The notes under the pieces were generated by a model that saw only the letters and a list, made by a program, of their open reading frames with translations, was not told the DNA's origin and searched no databases. The position numbers and the translations under genes are program-made. From positions 15,117,334-15,181,333 of the forward strand of contig NW_024037074.1 of the NCBI RefSeq assembly GCF_015706575.1: DNA of 64,000 nt, given 5' to 3'. Origin of the DNA: Patiria miniata (Eukaryota; Echinodermata; Asteroidea; Valvatida; Asterinidae). This document shows, piece after piece, positions 27,001 to 37,190 of the stretch; position 1 is the stretch's first letter, and every line of letters begins with the position of its first letter.

Positions 27001-27775
27001 AACTAAATTGAGAGCATCAAAGAACAATTTAATAGCTTACAAAAGTCTTCAGTGCTTACCCAAGAGAAGATGGAGTTTTCTGTGCCACTTTGTGTGCATC
27101 CTTCCGGATGTACTCGACGTCTAAAGCCATCCTGCTTGCCAAATGTGAGTGAAGAATGTCCCAGCTCACATCACATGACTGATTGGGACGGATCCGACGA
27201 CTGCTGTTCTGACAGACAAAATGGTCCAACCGCTTGAACTCACTTGGATCAGCAAGGTGCTTGCCTACTATCCGCTGTCCCTCCATGTGACCAAAGAAAA
27301 CCCCCTTCCGCTTGGCCTGTCCGGCAGTCTCCATATCCAGGGTGATATTACCGGCATAGAATTTGTCGCAAAGGGTAGTGCCATAGCAACCTGGGCATTT
27401 TTCTTCCTGAAGAACAGCCGGGGAAACTTTTGAAAAGCGTCTTAAAGGTTGCGTGCTTATTCTTGAGGTGCTTTCCAGGGATTGTTTTTCAGCTATGATC
27501 TCTTGGTTACCACCACCTTGCCCAGCATACTCCATTACTCCTACTCCGAAGTCCTTCAGTGATTTAACCTTAGCATTGTCACTCCTTGTTTGCCCCTCTT
27601 TCCACGTTCCGAAGTTCCACGGGTCTTGAGAAGTCGGCAGGCCCGAGTTCGGGTAATCTTTAGCAGTTCGCTCAAAGGATCCAAGACTGAGGTTGAAGAG
27701 TTGTACACTGACAAGTGAACAGAGAAGAAGCCCAAGGAGAAGACCCATTCTCCTCCTTACACGAAACGCCAGCAT
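14871..27775 (-). CDS. DIPK2A: DIPK2-like divergent protein kinase (DIA1/DIA1R family), complete, 5 coding exons
   Basis: Joining 27775-27060, 20860-20719, 16558-16249, 15967-15761 and 15028-14871 gives 510 codons plus TGA, with every junction GT-AG and in phase. A positively charged start and a hydrophobic segment (about 11-27) form a signal anchor. A ~100-residue linker precedes the family's cysteine motif CPGCYG (127-132). The kinase-like fold follows: a possible N-lobe lysine K172 (RIVGKHL), LGECGRM (303-309), the catalytic-loop equivalent DFRYENF (D357, N362), and DLE (375-377) at the DFG position. Vertebrate DIPK2A and DIPK2B are Golgi or secreted kinase-like proteins of about 430 residues; the excess here is mostly the linker. 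Asn-X-Ser/Thr sites occur at N28, N143, N190, N198, N346 and N472. The match to DIPK2A/DIPK2B is clear; which paralogue (or their common ancestor) is not. Activity is unknown. It is divergent from STT3B, start codons 9.1 kb apart. Confidence 0.92.
15029..15760 (-). other. DIPK2A: DIPK2-like intron 4 (732 bp)
   Basis: Donor CAG|GTAGGG, acceptor TTGTCAG. It contains a complete MITE (15601-15730) beginning about 30 bases from the donor. Confidence 0.85.
15601..15730. mobile_element. MITE, TAAGGCCGTGTCCGAA family, copy 2
   Basis: The left end TAAGCCTCTGTCTGAATTC and the reverse complement of the right end (TTAGGCCGTGTCCGAATGA) are inverted repeats. The interior shares GTTGGCTATGGCC, AACACACTTGTCTATGGG and AGTGGCTGTAGCCGC with the reverse complement of the copy at 62532-62703. 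Confidence 0.65.
15761..15967 (-). CDS. DIPK2A: DIPK2-like coding exon 4
   Basis: It encodes 390-459, including a Cys-rich part (C397, C402, C417) corresponding to the family's post-kinase region. Acceptor TTTTCAG|CTAAGAA; donor CAACAG|GTAGGG. Phase 1 in and phase 1 out fit both neighbours. Confidence 0.9.
16249..16558 (-). CDS. DIPK2A: DIPK2-like coding exon 3 (catalytic core)
   Basis: It encodes 287-390 with LGECGRM, the DFRYENF catalytic-loop equivalent and the DLE motif. Acceptor CAATTCAG|TTTTTC; donor CCAG|GTAAAT. This is the most strongly conserved exon of the gene. The 281-bp intron 3 (15968-16248) follows it. Confidence 0.93.
16559..20718 (-). other. DIPK2A: DIPK2-like intron 2 (4160 bp)
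   Basis: Donor AAG|GTATCA, acceptor CAATTCAG. Unique-looking AT-rich sequence with a poly-G run near 20573-20581. No nested gene is recognised. Confidence 0.85.
20719..20860 (-). CDS. DIPK2A: DIPK2-like coding exon 2
   Basis: It encodes 240-286 after completing G239. It carries CSPEIATLMTSL and NPEGLLLK, where human DIPK2A has LLLTLAFNPEPLVLQ. Acceptor TCCCCCAG|CTTGGCG; donor CTCAAG|GTATCA. Confidence 0.9.
20861..27059 (-). other. DIPK2A: DIPK2-like intron 1 (6199 bp)
   Basis: Donor CTTGG|GTAAGC, acceptor TCCCCCAG. It contains poly-G runs near 22531 and 24127-24144, poly-C near 25920-25938 and scattered TACATGTA palindromes. No nested gene is recognised. Confidence 0.85.
27060..27775 (-). 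CDS. DIPK2A: DIPK2-like coding exon 1 (signal anchor, linker, Cys motif)
   Basis: The first ATG of the long frame is at 27775, followed by a basic stretch and a leucine-rich hydrophobic segment, as expected for a type II anchor or signal peptide. A second in-frame Met at residue 10 lies directly before the hydrophobic core and could also serve. The exon ends CTTGG|GTAAGC (phase 2). A possible intron end (TTGTTGACAG, cutting at 27812/27811) lies 36 bases upstream of the ATG, so the 5' UTR may be split. Confidence 0.9.
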
Positions 27776-29027
27776 CTCTCAAGTAGTTCAAGTCCCACAG
27801 TGTAAACAGATCTGTCAACAAAATATATGTAGAAACTTTACATCCAGAAAAGTGTGTACCGCGTACAGGCTTGTTGCCATGTAAAAAAAAAATTCAGTCA
27901 ATACTGCAATTGCAGGAGGATCCCCCTATTTGTAGAAATATACAGTCAACACTGCAATGAGACATAAAGAAAAACTCCCCTGTTTTGTTTTAATCATATA
28001 AGTCGCATGGTTATTTGTTGTTTTTCAAATGCCCCATTTGTGGCGACAGTGAAGTCTTTACGGGTGTAATTTGAGAGTTTGGGTGCCGGAATATATGACC
28101 TCTTATTTGCATATTCAATCTTTCAAATATCAGCTAGTCGACTACATTGAAAAAAATACATACACTACATGTATGTACACATGATGTATAAGCTCGTTGT
28201 CAAGTTTGACAAGTGCGTGCAAAACTGCAAATTCAGATTGGCAACTCATTTGATTCCTGACCGGCGCAAGATCAAATAATCGAATACTGAATTATTCTGC
28301 AATGCACAATCCTAAAAGGGAAAGAATATTTAATTTTTGTCTGAATTCTGAGTACAATTTCATTTAGTCCGTGGTGTCAACAGGTGCTCATAAGGTCTTG
28401 TGATTTTTTTCATTATGACCACAAAATTCTCAGCAAAGATGCTTTTCATGATTCAGACAAAAACTCAGACAGTTTACCTAAGATACTTGCCAAGAGTTAC
28501 AGAGTAGGAAATGACTAAATCACCGCAGAATTCCAAGTCTGGGTTGTTGTCCAGACAATTGAGGTTAGGTCATTGGGGCTCCCACGGGAGGAAAAAAGGG
28601 TAGACAAAACTGCATGGACTACATTCACTTTGTGTTAATGTGGCCAAACCCTTTCAATAAATGCACTGGAACTAGACACAAAACATTTCAAGCATGTGTA
28701 AACATATTCACTATTTCACATCAGCCTGGGGGGTTTTGATAAAATACACTGTATGTCTGTATGCGACATCTAAACGTATAAAGGCCTCCACTGTCTGCCT
28801 GAATGTATACATGTACAAAGACTCGTAGGAAAGCTCAATACACTGACTGATTGCATTTTGAATTGGATATTTTTGAAAGGAAATGACATCAGAGTGGACA
28901 GATTATGCTGTTCATCGCACCTGTGTTCTGTGTTTCCGTATTCATTTGAGGCCCACACTTATCAAAAATCTCAACATTGGACTCGAGGCAAACCCCAAGA
29001 ATTTGGCAACCCCATTGACACTACTGG

Positions 29028-29170
29028 CAGCAAGAATCTGCTAAGCACACAATTTTCTGCAAACTGTAAGCAGTAAGCAAGCAAAAGCATGCTTAACCCC
29101 GGAGGAAAATCGCTTAAATCAGTGAAGTAAACAATAGAAATCTCCATGCGTGCGCAACCGTTAGCACATC
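29028..29170 (+). repeat. Interspersed repeat, copy related to 61269-61395
   Basis: It shares GCTAAGCACAC, GTAAGCAGTAA and the block ACAATAGAAATCTCCATGC followed by CGTTAGCACAT with the reverse complement of about 61269-61395. The copies are diverged. Confidence 0.55.
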
Positions 29171-31339
29171 CATACCATGAAATACATGTACATACATGTA
29201 CACGTACTACACAATTTTCTGCTATAGGCTATTTTATTTTTGCAAACTGTCAAGCAGTGCCACTGGTAAAATTCAGCCCTTGTTGGGAAGTGTTGAATGA
29301 AAGTTCTACCTGGGCAGACAAACTGAAAACTGCGGTGATGCATCTGCAACATTCAAACCAGTAAAAGTGTGAATAGTTTGCCTTATATGCCACTAATGGT
29401 AGACCTGAAACAACAGCATTGAAAGGCCTCATGACATGTCAAATGTTGCAACAAATAGTTGTAGAAATTTGTATGAATGTTTTATCCACCAAACCCCATA
29501 CTGACAATGCCACTTTGAGATATTCCCCACAAACAATGTTCCAAAAATAAAAGTACAAGGGCAGGAGACCTGGGCAAAAATTTTTACCCAAAATAAATAT
29601 TTATTCACCGAGCAGAGTTTCAGGGACACTTACAATGTTTCTGTGAGATCCCATATCTGGTTCCTTAGCATAACGCCATCATTGACTATCGCTATAGAAA
29701 CAACCGCAGGCCGGTTTGTATGACTGCACTGATAAACTACATTTGCACAAAATGGAAATGTTTACAGAGGCGATGGAACAATGATAAGTCTTTGGAGATT
29801 ATTTTAGCACTGCATGTAGAAAGTAGGTACAAGTGTCCAATCCATGTCGCAACAGACACTGAAACAGAAGGCCTTTACATGGAAAATAGTCGTAGTGTGC
29901 TCCATGAAAATATTGTGGAAAAAAATGTGAAATGGTGGGATTGAAAATGTCGCTTTGTAATTCAAAAGGAGCTTAGAGGGCAATTAACAATCAAACAGCC
30001 AAATAATGTTTTAGGTCTAACTCTAGTAAAATCATAAAGCCACAATTCAATAAAACTGAACAAGTGTTTTCACTTCAGATGATCCTGTTTAATGGCATGG
30101 GTTATCTTGCCATTTTCAACAAAGACCAGTTATTCTGGAGCATAAAGCTAGGTTAATTGTGCCATTAATTCATGTAGTGTCCACAAATATTCGGAGTCCA
30201 CGCTTTGAAGTATTTAAGTTATTGCTCAATAAAGTAATGAAAATTCCAGATGCTGTCTGATCTCTTTTCATGCACAAGATGATTACAAATCAAAGGTTAG
30301 AAATATCCAATCACCACAGCAAATTTGATTCACAGATGCATTACACTGTTTAAAGTTTTTGGAGGTATTAAAATTACGGGCGAACGCAGTTACATTTTTA
30401 CTAAAAAAATATTCTATTAATTATTATGATGCAAAACAATGAAGCAAAAGGGGATTACTTAGCTGGAGAATGCATTGACATATACCTCAATATGCAGTCA
30501 TGCACATAGGAATTCACACAAAAAAGAGGAACATTCCATGTATTCAAGACTCTTTGTAGTAGATTTATAGGTTTTTCAATATATTAGGCCCCAAATATTT
30601 TTTTGGCCTTATCAGAGAAACTCATCTGAGGAAAGTTGCATAGGTTAGGGTAAGGGTTAGAATATTTCATTCGATTCAGTGCATTTTGTAAATATCGAAA
30701 CTTCTACACTCACAAATCCTTTTATAGGCTCTAGACAATACAGCACTTACCACAACCAGGTTTTGAAATAGGCCTAAATCCATTTGTGGATTCTGATATT
30801 CCTAGCTGCAATGACCAATGCATGATGACAACTTATTCTTAACATAAAAAATTACTCCTAATAACTGACTGCAGTTCCTTGAACACACAAACTTATCAAT
30901 GCATTCCACTCAACTGCTAAATTCGGCCAACTACTCACTGAAAAAGTTCTGCACATCTGGGAAAAGTTACCTGTATTCTGTCAAAACAAATCAAGTTCCG
31001 TTTTGGATCTCCGGGTCAGCGCCATTAAACACTACAGCAGACGAAACTCACATTGAACTTTTTCCGAGACCAAAAGCCTGTCGTGCTGAAATACTTCTAC
31101 ACTCGTACACTGTCATCTACCTACTTTGCTTCGAGTCAGCGAGCTGTTACATGCAGGACACTTAAAAACGACTTATCACCCCTACAATTGCTGTGTTTTT
31201 ATGGACAAATTTACTCAACTTTGAGCAAACAAGTGCATGTCTATCGCTGAGTAGCAATGCAAAGCTGATTGACCATCTAAATTAAAACTTCGCGGCGATA
31301 TCAAGCATGCAATACGTACGCGCATATCATGCATGCACG

Positions 31340-31455
31340 CACGCACTGCCCGGCGCCGTACGTACAGAACGAACTTTTTACCGTGACATTGGTTCAGCCA
31401 ATGACGGCTCAGTAGACATAAGTGGGCGTGTTTTATACGATCGTCGGGCCAATAA
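31340..31455. promoter_or_regulatory. Candidate promoter patch with CCAAT boxes
   Basis: Locally CpG-containing sequence (CCCGGCGCCGTACGTAC) is followed by ATTGG at 31388, CCAAT at 31398, a TGACGG half-site at 31402, GGGCGTG near 31424 and CCAAT at 31449. It could be the upstream promoter of the DIPK2-like gene if that gene has a non-coding first exon. Orientation and use are inferred. Confidence 0.25.
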
Positions 31456-32507
31456 GCAGTCTCCTTTCACACTCCGAAAAAAAAATCGTCGCCTTTGTTT
31501 CTTCTTCTCGTGTGTTTGCCAACCAAAATTATTTTTAGGGCCTAACAAAAGAATAAATAATCGACCTTCCCCAATAATAAAGAGAGAAAGAAATCAAGCT
31601 CCGGAAGCAATAATTGTTAGTGACAGCAAAATCAATCAACCATTTTTTGTCTTCTGACAGACTAACAAAGGTTGAGTGTAACTGGAAGCCAATGACCGGA
31701 GATCATTTTTTTCCATTAACAAATCAATTTCACGGTTCCATGTTGTCTTTTCATTTCCAACGATGACGTCAAATGCCAGTTTTTTTGTTATGAATTAAAC
31801 ATGTCTTTTAACTTGGGAGAAGTATTGTAGAGCTTTATCCTGCTGAGAGAAACCAAGCCTACTATCTCCCTTTTATCTGAACCGCTTCGAAACCTTGGCG
31901 CCAAATTGATAGAAATACTTTTGCATTTGGCAGTGCAATAAACCCTTATAAATCCCGAACTATTTTCGAGTTTCACCTCGACAAAAAAATAGTTTTTCAA
32001 TTGCTATTTACTAAGCAATGTAATAGTTAGTCACTTTTGAGTGAAACATTGAACAAACCAAAAACACCTACGTTTTCTTATTGAATTATTTCTTCAAAAC
32101 AATTCGAATAATTGGCTGCTTCACTGACATTATAATCGACTTGCATCAGGCCGGGTTATTCTGTTCACAAAATGCAATTTTTTTTTCAGAGGGTCCGGTT
32201 GCAGACGCCTGAAATTGGAATAGGATAAAGTATTTTTGTGTCGAAACAAAAGATAACGTTTAAATTGAAAAGTCGTATGGAGAACAATGGTTTTTTTTTT
32301 TTTTTTTTAAGCATGCAAAACAGTTATTTCTACACACGTAAAGGTCTAAAGTATTCTTGCTGGCGTTCAGTTACTTTGTATAAGTTCAGATAAAGTTAGC
32401 ACTGAACATAAGAAAGAGCTTAATCAGTGGAGAAAAATGCGACGAAAGAATGACCCCTCATCACAACAATGCATCCGTGAAAAAACTTGTCCATCAACAA
32501 TGCAACC

Positions 32508-32588
32508 ATGGCGCCACGGCGGGCCATGTTCGACAATCCCATCACGCGCTTCTGTCTGCTGCTGGCGCTCCATTCCCTCTCATTCTGA
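32508..32588 (+). other. Short ORF in strong start context, 26 codons, followed by a splice-donor-like site
   Basis: The ATG at 32508 has context ACCATGG and opens a 26-codon frame with a leucine-rich middle, ending TGA at 32586. A strong donor-like GAT|GTAAGTAT lies at 32656. I do not recognise the peptide. It may be part of a non-coding or alternative 5' exon, or chance. Confidence 0.15.
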
Positions 32589-32831
32589 CATTGCCCTTAC
32601 AATAAAAAAGACCAGAGACGGCTCAATTGTAAGCGACAATTTGTTCCTCTCGGATGTAAGTATCGGATCAAGCGCTTTAAGTTGTCAGTTCCAACGAAAA
32701 GCTGGTCAGTTCACGCGGCGAAGCATGATGGTCTTTTTGAACCATGTGAATTTTCTAACGTCAATAATACCTTCCCATCCCACTTGACAGCTCTTCCAGC
32801 AAAAACTTGATTGCACCACGGAGCACTCCTC

Positions 32832-32940
32832 GGATTAGGCCAGATAATCCCCTCTGTCAATACTATTATCGGAGTAAGATGTATCAATGTGTGGGATTAT
32901 CCCGATTATTTGACTGACAATCCTTAAACCGATTATCTCG
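32832..32940. promoter_or_regulatory. Cluster of GGATTA/TAATCC and GATA motifs
   Basis: Within 109 bases: GGATTA at 32832, AGATAATCC at 32842 (overlapping GATA and TAATCC), TTATC at 32866, GGATTATCC at 32894, CGATTATT at 32903 and TTATCT at 32933. TAATCC is the K50 homeodomain (Otx/Goosecoid) core and WGATAR the GATA-factor core. The density suggests an enhancer but is not proof. Confidence 0.3.
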
Positions 32941-33549
32941 CTATTGTTACAGTGAGAGTGCTTTTATCTAGCATTCTTGTTCTTCCACCAAGATGAACCC
33001 GTTTTAAAAGAAATCGATTTTTGTTTCGGTTAACATTGCACTGTTCGTCTAGCAAACCGGAACTTTCTTTTGTGACTGACTTTAAAGGTACAGTTCCTAA
33101 TCCACCTAAGAAAAGGTTTTGCCTCACCTCCCCTTGTTTCGATTGGCCGGGTTACATGGAATCTTCGCACGCTCATGTTGGGAATAACAATGAAGGATGG
33201 ATAATCGAATTTCACGAATTATTCATCTTCGATGCACTGCATGCTCTGCAACTTTGTACTCCCAAAAACCTTGAAATTGAGAAACTGAGCCATGAAACAC
33301 GAAAATGAAATAGAAAATGTTAGTTCGTATACAAAAAATATGGTTTCAGCGTATGTCCCCATCCCGGCTTTGTGTTGCACCATGATTGCACCCAATTCTT
33401 ATGGGCGCAGCGAACATAGAACAACATAATCAAGCACGGACGCGGCGGTCGCGGCCTATAGGTATAAGTGAAGGAAAACATTGTCATTTCTCTTCTACAT
33501 TTATTTTATGACCGTTCATTGAGCACATCCAATTATTTAAGGCAAGGCA

Positions 33550-33892
33550 TTGATTAGCCCGAAATGTGACCCAATTACTGGACTTCCTCTATATTGTGCA
33601 TTTTGAGGAAATCGAAATCGGGACTGTTTTTTTCCCCACTCGATTGAGTCGATATTCACCATGGAAGACGCTTACCCGGTTATAACCAGGGCAAATCCGG
33701 TAATTTTAGTTTGCAAAAAGATTGCAGTGATTTTCCCTGGGTCACAGGTCATGTACAATTAACCTTTTGATTTTCCCAGGTTTTTCCTGATTTCGATTTC
33801 CTCAAAATCAACTTTTCTCCACAAATAATATGACCGCTGTGTGGCTCAATACGGAGGAAGTCCAGTATTTGAGCCATGCGTGGGGCTAATCC
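33550..33892. mobile_element. Inverted-repeat element, ~343 bp
   Basis: The left arm TTGATTAGCCC...ACTGGACTTCCTCTATATTG and the reverse complement of the right arm (TTGGATTAGCCCC...ACTGGACTTCCTCCGTATTG) match, and TTTTGAGGAAATCGAAATC occurs further in on both arms. Arms total roughly 75-110 bases around a short centre. No coding capacity. Confidence 0.6.
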
Positions 33893-34974
33893 AATTCTAA
33901 ATTGAAGGCGAGGCACGCAGTGACCACATCACTCAAAACAAAAACTCCTTGGTCTCCCGTCGTCTGTAAAAGGAATGCATTGTAGATGTAAACAAAAATA
34001 ATCAGGTCAACTCTTTGGTGTCGACATGTCATGTAGGCCAAGCACATACAGCTTGACTATTTGGACACGAACAAAATGACCACAAACAAACACCCCAGAA
34101 TTCACATTCATGAGTACAAGTACGTTCTCACCTTTGAACGGCACTCGTTGATTTAAGTTTTAACCTGCAGTCTCTCTAAACGAATCTAAGATGAAAGTGG
34201 CGTTCACGTCGCGGGGTTAATGACCTCTCATACAGATGACTTCTGGCTTATATGATCCTGTACAGTTAGTTCAGATGTAACTAAATACTTTGCTGTCGCA
34301 GCAGACAGTGAACTCAGCTCCAGAATCCTTTGAAAACAGAAAATTTGAGCTCAATAAAACACAAGTCTTTTCCCGTGATGTACAAAACTCTTTGCGAACG
34401 AACGTATCGGATGCTCTCGATCCCTACAGACTTTAGTCTACGTGTTATGTACGTACTGAAAATCTTTCACTGCAGAATAAACGCCTACACAAGCGTTCCA
34501 TTGAAAACCCTCCGGGTTACACCGCCACAAAAATAAGTCAACATCTTTTGACATCATTGTTACAGTCTTGCGCACATATCAGGCTGACTTGTAAAGCTCA
34601 TTCTAACCCTTCTGGGGGAGATGTTACTGTGGCATTGTAAATCTGATTAGATGGTTCTTGTGAGAAGCATTGTTCCGGTTGAGACCACCAGGAGAGGGAT
34701 CCGGTCGTGGAGGAATCGATCCAGGAACAGGGGAGAATCGGAAAAGCCTTAGAAGTTTGGATGAAGGGATCATGGTGCACATTAGAGGTTTTTTTCTTGT
34801 TTTCGTCTACACACACAGGCTTTTGAACGAAAGGCTAACTGAGCAAAGTTAACAAAAGCATGGTGCCTCCTCCTCAGTTGCCTTAAAGCGATTTAAAAAG
34901 AAGTTTCCAACATTTTATCCAACTTTTTGTCAGAAATCCAACTGTTATGGCAAACTATCAGATAATCAGTCATG

Positions 34975-35004
34975 CCCCCCTCCCAGAAAAAAAAGGGGGG
35001 GGGG
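34975..35004. repeat. Poly-C / poly-G inverted homopolymers
   Basis: CCCCCCTCCC at 34975-34984 is separated by A-rich bases from a run of ten G at 34995-35004, able to form a GC hairpin or quadruplex-type structure. Confidence 0.6.
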
Positions 35005-36539
35005 TCCCTTGCAGAATAAACATTTTTGATTTAATTTTTAAAGTGACTGTTTTTGTTTTGGGTTTTTTTTTTCATCTTTGATATGATCACCAATTAATTA
35101 TCAGGTACATCAGCTTGGGTCCCTCAGCCCTACGAATGAAAAAAAAAAATACCGTTTAGATAGGGAGAGAGGGCGCTCGTCAACTTTACCTAACAAAGAA
35201 TCATTCAGTGGCACCCGTTTTCAGACCATCAGAGCCTGGCGCCCTAGATTACGTCGCACTGAACTAGATATACATGTAGTACCACCTTTAATCGGCAAAG
35301 TAAATGACAGTTTCACACATAAGAGCTTCATGTAATTGGCTGATCTTTCGACGCGTGAAGGGAGTCGCTCATATTGTTTTCAAACGTCGAAATTATAATT
35401 TAAGTCTTCCGCCGAGCCCGGCGCGACTCTGAAGCGCTAACCTGAAACGGATGTTAACTTCAGTACAATTAATTTTACGCAAACATTATATTCAGGGCTC
35501 TTTTTTTATACCGTTATTGCATTATTTCTGTTATATATTTCTACAGAAATTTTTGTTAGTTTGTCCGTTTTATTTCGGCACTTCCCAAACAGGCCAAGCA
35601 AACAACAAAATAACCCAATCTTTTTTTTTTGCTTGTAGGTTTTTCTTTGTCCCTAGATTTTAATAAATTAAAGTTATTTTCAATTAAAGTGAAAATAAAG
35701 TGATTTTGAAAATCTTCCTGCTCTCGGTATTTTACTCTATTGCCAACTTTCGTATTTTCTGCACCTTTCCCTAAAGATTGCCAAAAATAATGACCACGAG
35801 AGGGCGCCAGAGAAAAACACCAGGACGAACAACTTGCAAGGTGAACATGAAGGGAGCAGAAGTTCGCCGGATCAGGAATCTGCAGTTAAACGGCGGCATT
35901 GTCAATGTAAATCTATCTCAAAAGCTAGGAAAATAAAAAGAACTACATGTATATCTCAACGTCTATATAAAGGAGAAAACTTAATTAAAATGAAAGATAT
36001 AAAGCCTATGAAAAACTGTGAAATTTTCTTTCCTTTTTTTCAGAAATAAAAATCAAATTTTGCTTTCAAATTAGGTTTTGCCCTTCACCTACGTTTTTTA
36101 AGTTTATAAGTTTATAAAATTTTGCTTTTAAAAATTAATTGTATTTTAACGATTCTCTGGCTACTACTCTTTGACGTTGCCAAAGTGGGCGTCGCCATAC
36201 ATGATTTGTTAGAGTGCTAGTGGGGGAGCAAAACACTCACCCGGCCCTATAGAGGTGATGCGAGAAATCACAGACCGGTTTTTCTTTTCTTTTTTTCTTC
36301 TCTCCCCCCCCCCCCCCCCCTTCCCTACTTATCCCTTTGTTCCCTCGTTGTTGTTGTTTTCCGACAGACCGCTCTGTGGCGGAAAAAAAAAGAGAGAAAA
36401 ATCAACGCCGCCCACTGCGAATGTCAACAGGAATATTTACCATGTCAAATGGTAAAATAATGGCTATACATTTAACATACATGTTTAGCATAAAATATGT
36501 TTAGTTATTCAAAATTTATAAAATTCAAAGAGCGACCAA

Positions 36540-36876
36540 AAACTGTCCAATTATCTGGTTGTTATTATTATCCCACCCACTTTGCGTACTGCATCGAGTC
36601 ACGCGCGCTAGCTGCGGCTCACACGATAACACTGTTGATTGGTTTAGCCAACACAGCCTCGATCACGCATGAGTGTAATAATCTTGCGGTTATAACTTAT
36701 TCAAAATGCATTTTGAAAATATAATTGTACATTTAAATGAAGAATAATATTACTGTAACTTTTTTAAGTTATCAAATTGTCATGTACATCTAAAATTTAC
36801 CATCTTTATCATGATTTAGTTCTTTACTTTTTCTTAACTGTGATCGAGGCAATATCCATGTGTGTGCGGAACCAAA
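36540..36876 (+). promoter_or_regulatory. STT3B: Candidate STT3B promoter and 5' UTR
   Basis: This lies directly upstream of the STT3B start. It contains CACGCGCGCTAGCTGCGG near 36600-36617, inverted CCAAT (GATTGG at 36637-36642) and no TATA box at a fitting distance, in keeping with a housekeeping gene. The transcription start is not determinable. A YY1-like AAAATGGCGG overlaps the start codon. Confidence 0.3.
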
Positions 36877-37190
36877 ATGGCGGAACACAGTGGACAATAC
36901 GACGCAGCTAACACTGCAAAACGAAACCAAAACCCACCCCAAATGGCCTCCAAAAGTCCTGGTAACCGCCACAAAAATGTCCAGAAATCCACCAAGAATC
37001 AGGATCCCGGAGAGGAGGTGGAATTGGTGCAAGCTCCGGAGACTGAGCAGCTGAGGTTTCCGTCTACCTCCAAGGCGGTGGAAGGACTGTTGACTTTCCT
37101 GATTCTTTTCTTGGCCTGCCTCGCTGCGTTCAGCTCCCGGCTCTTTGCCGTGATACGCTTCGAGAGCATCATCCACGAGTTTGATCCTTG
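36877..37190 (+). CDS. STT3B: STT3B exon 1 (start, cytosolic N-terminus, TM1, catalytic D103)
   Basis: ATG at 36877 in AAAATGG context; the encoded MAE start matches vertebrate STT3B. Residues 1-105, ending in FDPW with the Trp codon split (TG|G). Donor CCTTG|GTGAGA. The frame opens 15 bases upstream without another ATG. Confidence 0.96.

Larger units (their letters stand above)
27776..36876. other. Region between the divergent DIPK2-like and STT3B genes
   Basis: This 9.1-kb stretch has no long conserved reading frame. It should hold the 5' ends and promoters of both genes. Visible content: an interspersed repeat (29028-29170), a CpG-containing CCAAT-rich patch (about 31340-31455), a 20-bp poly-T (about 32289-32308), a small ORF followed by a strong donor (32508-32656), a GGATTA/GATA motif cluster (32832-32940), an inverted-repeat element (33550-33892), a poly-C/poly-G hairpin (34975-35004), AGAGGGCGC motifs (35168, 35799) and a CCAAT-containing patch near 36637. 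Confidence 0.6.

Noticed and set aside
31307..31657. 116-codon plus-strand open frame in the CCAAT-rich patch
   Set aside because: Lys-rich and low complexity towards the end, no family resemblance, located where promoter sequence is expected.
32437..32787. 116-codon open frame
   Set aside because: No recognisable domain and no conserved-looking composition. Only the shorter strong-context ORF nested in another frame is noted.
36862..36876. Five-codon upstream extension of STT3B starting at GTG
   Set aside because: GTG is not a normal start in animals; the ATG at 36877 gives MAE as in vertebrate STT3B.
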